39,211 nucleotides of DNA from Bisporella sp. PMI_857 (lineage: Eukaryota; Ascomycota; Leotiomycetes; Helotiales; Helotiaceae): the NCBI GenBank assembly GCA_021307315.1, contig JAJSPD010000166.1, forward strand, positions 1-39,211, given 5' to 3'. The notes below the pieces were generated by a model that saw only the letters and a program-made list of their open reading frames with translations, made no database searches and had not been told where the DNA came from. The position numbers and the translations under genes were made by a program. Shown piece after piece: positions 1 through 10,236 of the stretch; position 1 is the stretch's first letter, and each line of letters opens with the position of its first letter.

Positions 1-379
1 CTCCCTCCAGGGCAGTGTCCTATAAGTAGCAATACCTCAGCCCCATATTCATAATCAACAAGATGGTAGCTAAGCAATGAAACAACTTACCAGGCTCAAA
101 GTCACCAGAGCAGTCAAACGTAGTCCATGTACAAAAGGACGAACCACCACAAGGGTTCGTGCTTATCGAACCCGCCAACCCGATCACGCAGCACCTTATG
201 TTAGAGGCGTCGGAGGGGCAGCCGCCGGAAATGTATGAGCCACTGTAGGAATTGCAAGTACTTGTGCTAACACAGATGCCATGTGTTAAATAGCTGCCAG
301 TCGCAGTACCACTGCAGTGGCCATTGAGTGCGGCGATGGCGGTAAATGGAAAGAGAGCAAGAAGATACGCGGAAGGCAT
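1..379 (-). CDS. Secreted Cys-rich protein, N-terminal part (fungal lysozyme/peptidoglycan-hydrolase-like N domain), partial
   Basis: ATG at 379 opens a protein with a hydrophobic signal peptide (residues 1 to about 17, ending near TAIAALN) followed by a Cys-rich module: about ten Cys in the next 80 residues, with CVSTSTCNS, CPSDASNIRCC and CTWTTFDCSG. The open frame ends in a hydrophobic tail that is not real coding sequence: a 71-nt intron (90 down to 20; GTAAGT..TATAG) removes it, and the next exon reads GHCPGG, which continues the family pattern of paired Cys and PG-CPG motifs. The gene runs off the window start. Such repeated Cys modules precede lysozyme-like or NlpC/P60-like catalytic domains in secreted fungal proteins; this is family knowledge, and the catalytic part is outside the window. 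A hAT transposon sits about 95 bp upstream of the ATG and probably splits the promoter. Function is inferred only. Confidence 0.7.
20..90 (-). other. Intron 1 of the secreted Cys-rich gene
   Basis: Donor GTAAGT (90 to 85) and acceptor TATAG ending at 20, 71 nt, with a CTGAG branch-like motif near the acceptor. Removing it joins EPG to HCPGG in frame and avoids an implausible hydrophobic tail. Confidence 0.75.
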
Positions 380-466
380 TGCGGCGCATTCAGGGAGATA
401 GTCGGTGTTGGGGACAGAAAGCGGATATGTTTAAGAGCAATAAACCCGAAACCAGAGAGGACTTGC

Positions 467-474
467 CTGCCGCT
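467..474. repeat. Left target-site duplication of the hAT element
   Basis: CTGCCGCT, identical to 4025-4032 on the other side of the element. Confidence 0.93.
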
Positions 475-3400
475 CAGTGTGACAAAAAATATTCAAGATA
501 TTCGAATATTATTGAATAGAATAGAATAGAATAGAATAGAATTAGAATAGTATTCTGAATATTATTCAACTATTCAACCACGTGACTGTAATTAATTTTA
601 AAACTATTATTTAAATATAATATACAAACTAAGTACTAGAACTAAGTAACGTTTCTGAAACTGCAAAAATCTATATAATTAAAAATAAAAAAACTAATTA
701 ATAAGATCAATAAAAAATAAATTTTCCTCCGCCGGTAGTATTTTATTTTCTTCTTCCTCTTCTCTAAATATACCCCAGCTTTTAAGAGCTATTGTATAAA
801 GAAAAACATCTTTATTTAACCTGTTTCTTAGCTTATTAATAATAAGTGCTGAAAGACTAAAATATCGTTCAGAAGAAGCTGAAGTAGCTGGAATTTGAAG
901 ATATTTCCTAGCTATTAAAGATAATACAGGTATTTAGCTCTATTAGTAAGCCAAAAATCTAAAGGGTTTGTCTATAATAATTAGTATATATCATTTTAAT
1001 TATATAGGGAAAAAACTTACAGATTTATTAGATCTTCTTTCTTCGAGATATAAATTTAATTCGTCGATTTCTTCTTCTTCGTTTTCTATATATATATCGT
1101 CGTCTTCGTCGTCGTCGTTATTATATATATTAATAGCTCTAGTTTCGACAATAGGAGGTTGCCTAGCTATATAGTCTATTTTATAACTATTCAATTAGTT
1201 AGTATTTATATAATATAAAAATTAAATAATAATAAACTAACCTATTATAATCCGTAAGTAAACGATTATATATATCAATAGCTTGCCCGCGACTTAAGCT
1301 ATAGCTTCTAGGCTTCTTGTTTAATCCTAGGATCTAAAATCAAAGAAAGATATAAAGCTTTATTGTTTTGACTTATTCCTGTTTTAGGAAAATATTTTCG
1401 AAGCTTTAAAATGCTTTATCAATAGCTTTGGTAAAGATATCGCTCTATTAAACAGTTAGTATTTAAATTTTTTAAAAGTAAACAAATTTGACTTACATTA
1501 AATTCTTGTTTAATAGCATCTAGCTTATTATATATTTTATATATTTCAGCATAAGATAATATATAGTAGGATATTTTTCCGCTTGTAACTTAGTAGAAGC
1601 TTTAACGAAAATATTAAATATTTTTAAACATTTCTGTAAATATTCAATTTCGGTATCTTTTAATAATAAGCTTTCTTTATTTTTTTTGAAGTTTTTAGAA
1701 GTAGATAATTCTATAACTACTTTAATAGCTTGCCAAATATTAAGAAAGTCTTTAAGCATATAAGCTGTAGAAAACTATCGAGTTTTTTGATCTATTACAT
1801 ATTAGTATATATTTAATAATAACTATAATAATTAAGTTTGCTTACCTATTGAAGTATTCTGCATTTTCTATATTGAGAGCTTGAATTTGGCTTTTAATAA
1901 TCTAGCATTTTCTTGAGAATATTTAATACCGATAATAATTCGTCGAAAGCGTTTCTAAAAAGAAGCATCTAATAATAATTAGCAATTATATAATATATAA
2001 CTTATTAATAAAATAAAACCAACCTTTTAAGTCTTTATAGTATTGTTATCAAAAGAATCGTCGTTTTCGTTTTCTATATTATAAACTGCATTATTATCGA
2101 GCTTTATATAAGCGTCTTTAATAAGCGTTTTTAATATATTTTGAACGGCTAAGTTTAACACGTGAGCTAAACACGCTATATTTCCTTGAAATTTTATAGT
2201 TTGTAAACTATAATGTTCTTTAAAAGCTTTAAAAGAGTATCGTTTGAACTTGCGTTATCTTTAGTAATACTATAAGTAATTAGTATATTAATATAAAAGT
2301 AAGTAAATTAGAATAAATACCTAGTAATATTATATTCAATATCATAATCCTGTAAAGTCTTTAATAAAACTTTTTATATAAACACCCGAGTGCTTTTTAG
2401 TAAAAAGTTTCATATCTAATAAGTAACTTTTTAGTTCAAAGTTCTTATTAATATAATGACTATTAAATTAATTAGTAAATTTATAAATAATAATAATAAT
2501 AAATAAAACTTACATAGTAATTCCTAAATACGCGTTTTGATTTATAGCCGTCCAAGCGTTAAAGTAAGCGAAAAAGAACCATTTGTAATTACATTTTCTT
2601 TTAACTCAGATTTAATAAAAGCTTTTTTCTTTAAATAAATAGAAGTAATGTCTTCTTTAATGCTTTTATAATAATTGAAGTATTTCACTATTAATAAGTT
2701 AGCAATTACTATTATAGTAATGTAGAATAAATACTTACTTGTTTAAATACAAAACTAGTTCTTTAAACGATTTAGAACTAACTGACCGAAATGAAAGATT
2801 ATTAAAATTATAAAGTTTATTAATAGTTTATTAAACTTTTCTTTGTTAAACTTTTCTTTTTAGGAGTTTTAAGTCGTTTATTAGCTCTTTGTTTAGCGAA
2901 TATATTTTACTAGTACTAGCACTAGCTTAAAAGATTCAATTATAGAAGAGTCGTCGCCGCTATTTTCGACTATATACGTATCAGCATTTTAATATATTTA
3001 AATTAATAATAAAATAACTTACTATCAAACCGCATAATAAGCGATTAATATTAAATGCTTTATGCGAGTTTCTATAATGTATAATATAATTACTCGTAAA
3101 TTGATTAACTCGTTGATTAAGCCATTTTTTTCTATTAAATAATTAGTACATATACATAAATATATAATTAACATAAAAATTACTTACGAGCATCCTTTAT
3201 ATAAGCATTTAATAGTAACTGTTCGATAGTTTTCGAGCTTTTCGAGATTATTTTTAGAAAGTCTAAAATTTTAGAAAATAATTTTTTTTAAATATAAAAA
3301 AGAATCTTCTAAGTTTTTAATTCGAAATCAGACCGATTTTGTCGTATATTAAAAGCAATAAAAGTTTTAATAGAACCAGCCATTTTATCTAATAATATAA

Positions 3401-4024
3401 GTATAATATTAAATAAAGTAATATAATAAAAAGTTAACAATCAAAAGTATAAAGTATAGTAGGTATACTTTTTAAGTTTTGTAAAAATATAATTCTAAAA
3501 AACGAAAAATAAAATTTAAGTAAAACTTGTTTTATTATATACTTGAAAGTTTATTCTAGTTTATTTATCGATTTATAAGAATATTTGATTAATAATATTG
3601 ATTTATAAAACGTAGAACATTATAGTTTCTTGTAGAATCTACTAAAAGTTTTGCTTATAAATAAAATCAAAATAGATTATTCTGGACTTTTTAATAATTA
3701 AAGTTTTTGAAAGAGATTTTATTAAAAATAAGTACAATTTATAATAAACAGATTATTAATAAGTGGCTTAGATATTAAGTTATTAATTATTTAAAAAAGC
3801 TTTGAAAATTCGCAAAAGTTATTTTTAGTACTAGAGCAAGCGGGCAAACCCGTCGCTATACCTAATTAGATATAGTAGATCACGTGTTATTAGTATTCAA
3901 CTATTCGAATATTATTGAATAGAATAGAATAGAATAGAATAGAATTGGAATAGTACTAAAAATCAGTTGAATAGAATAGAATAGTGAGCAATATTCTATT
4001 CTATTCTATTCATTTCTCACACTG
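475..4024 (-). mobile_element. Complete hAT-superfamily transposon, 3550 bp, with exact 8-bp target duplication
   Basis: The element starts CAGTGTGACAAA at 475 and ends TTTCTCACACTG at 4024, giving short hAT-type terminal inverted repeats. The flanking 8-mers CTGCCGCT at 467-474 and 4025-4032 are identical, as expected for hAT. Both subterminal regions carry tandem GAATA pentamers, and a CACGTG lies near each inner border (579-584, 3881-3886). The interior is strikingly AT-rich compared with the flanks. The minus strand carries a degraded transposase. Insertion is in the presumed promoter of the secreted-protein gene at 1-379. Confidence 0.93.
694..3383 (-). pseudogene. hAT transposase, intron-rich, degraded
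   Basis: A likely start (MAGSIKTF) is at 3383, soon followed by an in-frame TAG. Conserved pieces appear in order on the minus strand: a BED-like zinc finger (CLYKGC near 3200, then TSNYIIHYRNSHK near 3080, split by an intron), the hAT motif CLAHVLNLAVQ near 2160, EKYPTIYYL near 1570, and the C-terminal dimerisation block ending IPATSASSERYFS then NKLRNRL (about 930-820), with stop at 694. Many GTAAGT-type donors (near 1017, 1496, 1841, 2514, 2747, 3019 and 3184) imply about nine short AT-rich introns. A one-base deletion just before the dimerisation block (AKY/PVLSL, near 932) and internal stops show it is inactive. Exact exon borders were not all resolved. Confidence 0.85.
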
Positions 4025-4032
4025 CTGCCGCT
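4025..4032. repeat. Right target-site duplication of the hAT element
   Basis: CTGCCGCT, identical to 467-474. Confidence 0.93.
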
Positions 4033-4750
4033 TAAATAGTTTTTCAGACAGTGTAGATGCCAGGACACGCTACAGGCCAGGAAAGTCCCCCATTGACCAC
4101 TTTCCTAAAATCCATGTCATTCCTTACATGCGACAGTGATGTGCATACCCGGAACAGTTCGTAGTTTGAAGAGACTGCAATTCAGAGAGTAAGAAAGGCT
4201 AGAGGATCCTCCGTCTCATGCAGAGGATATGTTTTGGGTTGCCCGCAGGGTAATCTACAGCTGATTATATGATAATAATCAGCTCATAGAAACAAGGTCC
4301 GGGATTGCGCCACTCAGCAGTGCTTTCAATGTGTATCGGAGTTGTAGTAACCACTGTACGAAAAGCCACTGAATCTTCTGATTCGTGCGGATGGCGCGGC
4401 TAATTTGATACAGACGCAGCATCAAGCCAAACATTCCACATCGAGTAGTTCCCCGCAGTAAGTCATCAACGCATCCTAGGGGAGACTTGCATACTCTTAT
4501 ACTGCAAGTCACACGCGCAGCCTTCCATGAGCCTGAAAATGCTCACCGACAACTACACCAAGTGCATCAGAATTGGACTGGGTCAAAAATGGCATTTATC
4601 TAGCTGACACTTTTTACCCTACAAAAGAATCGGAAAGCGCTCGAAAATCTAAACAGCAAATTGTCTTCTAGAGGATACGCGACAGTTCATTCATTATGCC
4701 GTCACGCCGTTCTGAATGTCCCACGATGCACAGGCCTCCACCTGAATGTA
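4033..4750. other. Interval between hAT and Fot1 relics; unrecognised 77-codon ORF
   Basis: This is the displaced upstream flank of the secreted-protein gene. A 77-codon open frame on the minus strand (4279-4512) reads with ordinary composition (LLRGTTRCGMFGLMLRLYQ) but I do not recognise it and see no introns or partners that would support it. No RNA gene or clear regulatory site is visible. Confidence 0.4.
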
Positions 4751-4931
4751 TTTAAGTTCTCGCTCGTAGGATAGACCTTAAAAAAAACAAGAACAAGTCA
4801 ACCACCTGTAACGAGCATATATAGCACTGCGCTGAGATCGCGGTGCTACGTGCCCCGTGGGTAACCGACTTAAGCAATTTCAAGTCATCAATACGAAGAA
4901 GTATCACAGAGAGTGATACTAACAGTTTCAG

Positions 4932-5234
4932 ATGCTTGAAGATAGTGATCCTTTGACACAAAGACCCTTGTTTCGAAAGATTATAAAAGGGTTTGAAGAG
5001 CAAGAAAGTGTTCTAGAAGATTATAGCTATCGAATACAGTCTTTGGAAGTTCAAGTAGAGAAAGCTAGACCAAGAAAACGAATAAAAGTTAGGACTAGTC
5101 CAAATTCTAAGTTTGCGGACATTGCTAAGATCAGGAAGACGCAATTGGCTGCAGGAGAAGCTAGGCCTGAAAAGGAAAATGAAGAAGCAGCTAATGAATC
5201 TAATTCTACTTTGGATTGTATTTTAATTGAGTAG
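4932..5234 (+). pseudogene. C-terminal fragment of a Fot1/pogo-type (DDE_1) transposase
   Basis: The 100-codon frame carries the tail typical of fungal Fot1-like transposases: LTQRPLFRKIIKGFEEQ, a short coiled coil, the basic stretch ARPRKRIKVRTSPNSKFADI and an acidic end. The catalytic DDE core and the N-terminal HTH domains are absent, and the reading frame falls apart upstream of 4932 (possible remnants to about 4850). I found no matching inverted repeats. It is a 5'-truncated relic, not a gene; the ATG at 4932 is only an internal Met codon. Confidence 0.75.
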
Positions 5235-5425
5235 TCATTTAGTTATATTTATTTTAGTTGGGTTGGTACTCGCTTATTTAGGTGTTCCGAATAGGGGTGC
5301 ACGAACTTAACACGGTGGAAGCTCGCTGCGGGGTAAGCTTATGTACCTTACCCCAACCATCAATAAGGTCACCCAATAACAGGAATCGCTCTCTAACCCC
5401 GCACCTGCAAATGCTTTTAAAAATA

Positions 5426-5508
5426 CGCCAAATATCTCATATACCACCATTTGCCTGTATTATTTCTGAAATACCACACTTTTGTTTGGACTCTTTCTCA
5501 TATACCAC
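5426..5508 (+). repeat. Left 83-bp terminal inverted repeat
   Basis: Reverse complement matches 5948-6030 with about two mismatches. Confidence 0.88.
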
Positions 5509-5947
5509 TACTTTTTTCTTGGCACCAAAACAGTGGTATATCAGATATACACTTGCAAAATGATGGTATTTCAGAAAAGAACCTGTTTCACGTTGTACAT
5601 CTGAAATACCATCTGATTGTAAGAACACCCGGTTTGCAGTAATTACTTATACTTTAACCTGAGGGCACGCACGCATGTGTTTCATACGCAATGCTCGTTG
5701 AGGTTAGTAGATAAGTCTTGATTGTTCTAAACTCTTGTTCTAAAAGGTTGAGTAAAATCGAAGTCCTAGTCACATGATCATAACTACATACAAATGGCTA
5801 CTAACAATAAATTTGATATACAATAAACAGAACTGGGATATGAAGCAGATCGAGTATTTAGAGTATTACTATAGACAGCTTTCAAAAAAGTATCATATTT
5901 TCCGATATACTATTGTTTTACGTGCTTTTATCTCATATACCACAAGT

Positions 5948-6030
5948 GTGGTATATAAGAAAGAGTCCAAACAAAAGTGTGGTATTTCAGAAATAATACA
6001 GGCAAATGGTGGTATATGAGATATTTGCCG
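5948..6030 (-). repeat. Right 83-bp terminal inverted repeat
   Basis: Reverse complement matches 5426-5508 with about two mismatches. Confidence 0.88.
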
Positions 6031-6039
6031 TTAAAAATA

Positions 6040-7246
6040 ATATAACTTAAATTTATAGCCTTTTTTTTAATAAATAAATACAGTACACGGTTACGCACAG
6101 ACTTTTTTTTGTATGTGTCATTCGCTTGTCCGTATCATTCGCTATGCATGTGCGTTACCCCTATTTTGCGTTTTCCGACGATGGTCGTTATATCATGCGT
6201 TAATACACAATATAGTTCGGAAACAAAATTTTCGCCATGCAGAATATGGCCGAGTTCGTGCTTAGGGTTTTGTAATGTACATGCTTCCCTGGGTAAACTA
6301 CTTAAAAGCTTTATCTGGAGCTCACGACATCCCTTCATGCCTGTATTTATCACCATGGAGCGTACGCGTAAGTCTACAATTCAACACATAAGAGGGGGCT
6401 GCGCGGACGGCTATTTATACTATGTCTACTTTAGGAGGGCGATGGCTGAACACCTGTATGCGGTGCCCTCTACGAACCTGGAATCAATATTACTCTCCTG
6501 AGGCAGTTTAATAACGATTCCAGAGCCGGGATTCAGCCCAAACAGTGATGTGGGAGGATTTCTGGGGCCAAAGTGAAGGGAGGAGCAGGGTTTTCACGCT
6601 AAAGCCAGAGGTTTTTCTATGAAAGGTATCACTTTGATTCAACAACAAACCCTTTACAACACTGAAAAACGAGTTGAAACACGACTTTAGCTACTTTCGA
6701 ACCAGCTTTCAACTGTTTGCACTTGTTTACTATACGAGTTTCGGAACACACAACGTAGGAAAGCTGAAGAAGTAAACCGGAAGAACGGTTGAAAGTTACA
6801 CGTACGACAAGATTACAACACAAGCATTTGAGCGGCTCGTACCTTCGATAGATACATACCCATGGCCGGAGGAAGGATCGCGGAGAAAAGTCGACAAGGC
6901 GAAGGCTGTAATAGAGAAAGACGTGTAAAGAACGAAAAAATCGACGGGACGTGAAGGAAGGACTCTTTTTTATTGGAACTCGATCCCCAACACTCACTGG
7001 AATATATGAGAAGCTTTTGGAAGAAGTATGTTAAGGCTACTAGTCTATTAATATTGGCTAGTACAGTTCTTGTAGGGTACTTGTGCTCCTGCTTTTTCTT
7101 TTTTACTCTCGAGACTTAGTATATATTGTCAACACCCCAACCGAATTGCTAGGCCCGAGTGCCCTGGCCGTGTTACATAGTCCCCGACTGATACAGCACG
7201 TTAAAAGGAATAATAATAATATGTCCACTTTAAGCACTTGGCTCTC
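6040..7246. other. Gene-poor interval between two MULE-type elements
   Basis: Open frames exist on both strands (6109-6501 plus, 6135-6356 minus, 6629-6997 minus) but they overlap each other, match no family I recognise and show no splice or domain support. The stretch 6109-6160 repeats the word TCATTCGCT. I see no supported gene or RNA here. Confidence 0.4.
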
Positions 7247-9579
7247 AGGGGTACGATTAAAACGCAGACCGCTAGTCATGCGCCAAGACTTGGCATAGAG
7301 CAACTTTAAATTTAAGCGAGCCAATAAACTAAAAAAGGATTGGGTCACGAGACTTGGCCACCCACTCATCCAATGACCGACCAATAAAATTCTCAGAAAA
7401 GTGGAGCACTTCTCTTTCCCAGACTGCAAATAGCCGATCTTTTTCCTCCTCATTCAATTGGCTAGCAACTTCGCTTAGCTCAAAAAAGCGGGTCCTTACT
7501 TGATCTAAAGCTTCGCTAGTATTAAGCTTAGCCTGTAGATTCCGTGATAGACCCGCATTTTCGGGCTCGCTTACGTCAATTAGCGTTCTTGTCCAATAAA
7601 TCTCGAACCCTGATTCGTCAAATTGATCCGCGTAATTTTGCCAAGCCGGCTCTTCAATTAATCCGAGCCAATGATAAGCTAAGATTATATGTCGGCACGG
7701 AAGCAAATAGCGCCTAGCGAATCGACAAAAGCATACGCCAGTCAAATCTAGCGAATCAGAGTCGCCCGATTCGGCGTTGGCTTCTGCAGCTTTAATTTCA
7801 TCCAATAAAAGAAGCTGGATTTGATATGGAAATAAACTAAGCCAAGAGAACTCTAGTGTAGCGCTAAGCTTTTTTGTTGACCAATTGTATGCTGCTTTTT
7901 GAGCACGTACGTCATACTGAAAAGCGCATTGGCTAATAAGCGAGATAATCCCCGCTATAAAGTATTTTGGGCGAATCACCAGCTTAGTAAGCTTGCCAAA
8001 AGATTTAAGCGAGCGATGGAACGCTTCTATTGGATTGGTTGTTGTTACCTGCAAAAGCAAAGCTGAATGGTCGCGTGCGTAATTGGCCCACTTTTCAATA
8101 TCCGCTAGCCAATAGTTTTTGATATAATTAGCCGACTCGGGGCTTTTGGCCAATCGGATTGCGTTATTTGTTGATTCAATAGCTCCTGCTTTTGTTCGGC
8201 GATTGCAAAGGGCAGCCATAAGCTCAGCACGTGCACGACTATCCTGTTTTGAGCCTAGCTTTCGCTTAATTGTGCGCTAGCAGTGGACTCGGCAAAGCAA
8301 GTAGGTCACCTAAAAAGCTTAAATTAGCTAAGCGAGCCAAAAAGGATTAAAAGTAGGTACATGCCTCAGTCTCGCCTGCTGATAAGCCAAAGAATGCTAA
8401 GCGAAACGCTTTGATTTCGGCTGCAGAGTCATCTGTAAGCACATATCGAAGATTCCACGTGCTCCAGCGCTTTACAACCAATAAGAATTCAGCAATTAGC
8501 TCGCCAAACTCATTTGAAAGTAGCGCGTACGCTACTGAATGCCAGCAAGCGTATTGGTCACGAACCATTAGCGTAAAAAGCTTCCATTCTAATTGGTTGG
8601 TTTTGTGAGTTGAATCCATAAGTGTCAAGTGACCAAAGCGTTTTAAGCGTTTTAAGCGAGCCGGGTCCGCAAAAACTATTCCCCAGCCAAGGTTACCGTC
8701 CAATAATGTTGCTTGAATAAAGTCGCTAAACCAGTTAAGCGAATTAAGCTTTTCAAACGCTTCTTGGCATTGAACTTTAACGTGATTCTTAGCGTCAGGT
8801 AATGCAAATAGCGCGTTGGGATTGGCTGAGCGCCAGCAAGCCCCACTATTAATAGCATCTTGGCGTGTAAAGTAAGTTCCACCAGCGGCAATTAAGCGAT
8901 TCATTACTTCTGATTGGCCGTAACCACGAATAAAGCCAATTACAGCGGCAGGTGCGTAGCCTTTTGTAATATCGGCTTGCAAGTGGGCCAAAATAGCGCT
9001 ATTGCGCTTATAGGCGTCACTTTCATCCAATGAATGTGTATAGATAAAAGAATTGCCGTCAACCGAAGTAAATTCCACGTATTCTGATTGGATAACTAGC
9101 CGCAACCTGACGTCACATTGTATTTTGATTTTTTTTGTTGTTGCGCGTGAGCTGAGGCGAGAGCTTGGCGTGCTCTTATAGGCTCGCTTAAATCTGCAAT
9201 CCACTATATAGCGCGTAAAATCACCTGACGCGTTAGAAGCGCAGCGCGTTTTGTTGAAAATATAAACATTGTCTATAATTGGCCAATAAAGATCATACTC
9301 GGCTCTAGTAACCCGAAAAGGTAAGGTCATATTGAAAAAGCGCGCTCGCATGTGACATATTGTCGCGGGATCACGTGGTAACAGCGAATAGGGGTCCATA
9401 GAAGTCAAAAAAAATCATAAGGTAGATAGTCAAAAAAGAGAGATTTTGAATCCTTTTTTATGGTTGGGGGTCGGCCTAATATTTAGCCGATTTCCTAATT
9501 GATTGGCTCGCTTAATTATTTAGTGCTCTATGCCAAGTCTTGGCGCATGACTAGCGGTCTGCGTTTTAATCGTACCCCT
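7247..9579 (-). mobile_element. MULE transposon, about 2.33 kb, with 56-bp perfect TIRs
   Basis: Left end 7247-7302 (starts AGGGGTACGATTAAAACG) and right end 9524-9579 are perfect inverted copies. Just inside each, a looser match continues with AAGCGAGCCAAT. The minus strand between them encodes a MULE transposase. No identical 8-10-bp duplication flanks the two ends (TTGGCTCTC on the left, CCTAACACT on the right), so the copy may have recombined or its flank has changed since insertion. Confidence 0.85.
7329..9399 (-). pseudogene. MULE transposase, split by a 52-bp interruption and an amber codon
   Basis: The first ATG is at 9399 (the frame is open from 9408 without ATG). The first 350 codons contain a basic N-terminal region and the first part of the MULE catalytic domain (LMDSTHKTNQLEWKLFTLMV, then LRYVLTDDSAAEIKAF and AGETE). 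The frame stops at 8347. Homology resumes at about 8306 with TYLLCRVH, passes an in-frame TAG (8277-8279, CAG to TAG or similar) and runs to the stop at 7329 through the C-terminal half, including a SWIM-like zinc motif (CFCRFARRYLLPCRHI). The break is a 52-bp stretch flanked by the 8-mer AAGTAGGT on the plus strand (8351-8358 and 8299-8306); deleting one repeat plus the stretch restores the frame. A decayed intron is the alternative explanation. Confidence 0.85.
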
Positions 9580-10236
9580 CCTAACACTTCGGACAGAGTC
9601 AATGGACGACTATTCGCCAGCTACTACGCCCATCTGCCAGCCAGTCTCCAAGCCCTGTGAAGGATCCATTACCGAGTCTTCTACTACCAAGCTCATTATC
9701 ACCGGATGTGAACGGACCGGACATATCCGATCTTGATGAATTTGGTAAATTAATATTGGATTCTATAAATAAGGATGTCAGTCACGGTGCCTGCCTTGAC
9801 GTAGATGGGCTGGAAAGCGAGAGCCTAATAAAAAATATAGACAACTTTAACTACGATGTTAGTGACGATTATAGTGCTCAGCTCAGCGATGTCTTTATTG
9901 TCACGATATGTGTGATATCGCTTTGAGAATGAGATCAATTGAGGTAGGTCTGAAAAGAGTGTCAAATTATCTGTCTATCTAGGTAGCTTGTAAGGAGGGC
10001 TTATATAGACTTATTACAGAGCATCCTTTGCTCTTCCGAGGTAAACATGTGATAATGAGGAATATAATGATTCCGGATTAGTATAAAAACTAGTAGGAAT
10101 CGATAGTTCCAGCCACAAATCAATAGTGTGAAAGGGTGGCGAATCGATAGCTTTTGCCACAAATCAATAGTATGAGTAAGAGAGGGGCAAAGTAAGAAAT
10201 AAACACGTGATAAAGCAAAAGATAAGCACGTGACGA
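9580..10236. other. Interval with an unrecognised acidic ORF, no supported gene
   Basis: A plus-strand frame at 9657-9926 has no ATG start; an ATG at 9602 (MDDYSPATTPICQPV) lies in another frame. The peptide is acidic (DISDLDEFGKLILDSINKD) and not recognised. It may be the degraded end of a host or transposon gene, but nothing else supports it. Confidence 0.3.
10099..10184. repeat. Two tandem copies of a 43-bp unit
   Basis: The pattern AATCGATAG-(N)-CCACAAATCAATAGT occurs at 10099 and again at 10142, a 43-bp period with a few substitutions. Two CACGTG words follow (10204-10232). It lies just beyond the 3' end of the piggyBac frame, so it could be part of that element's end, but no TIR or TTAA pair was confirmed. 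Confidence 0.6.

Larger units (their letters stand above)
5426..6030. mobile_element. Non-autonomous MULE-like element (605 bp, 83-bp TIRs, 9-bp duplication)
   Basis: Positions 5426-5508 and 5948-6030 are inverted copies of each other with about two mismatches over 83 bp. They are flanked by the identical 9-mer TTAAAAATA (5417-5425 and 6031-6039). Long TIRs plus a 9-bp duplication are the Mutator-like signature. The interior has no transposase. Both ends are built from repeated boxes of the type GGTATTTCAGA or GGTATATGAGA in both orientations. No other copy of these TIRs occurs in the window, so the autonomous partner is unknown. Confidence 0.85.

Noticed and set aside
500..545. GAATA repeats as a plain microsatellite
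   Set aside because: They are confined to the two ends of the hAT element, so they are better read as its subterminal structure.
6629..6997. 122-codon minus-strand frame as a gene
   Set aside because: Arg/Ser/Phe-rich, no domain, no splice support; not distinguishable from chance.
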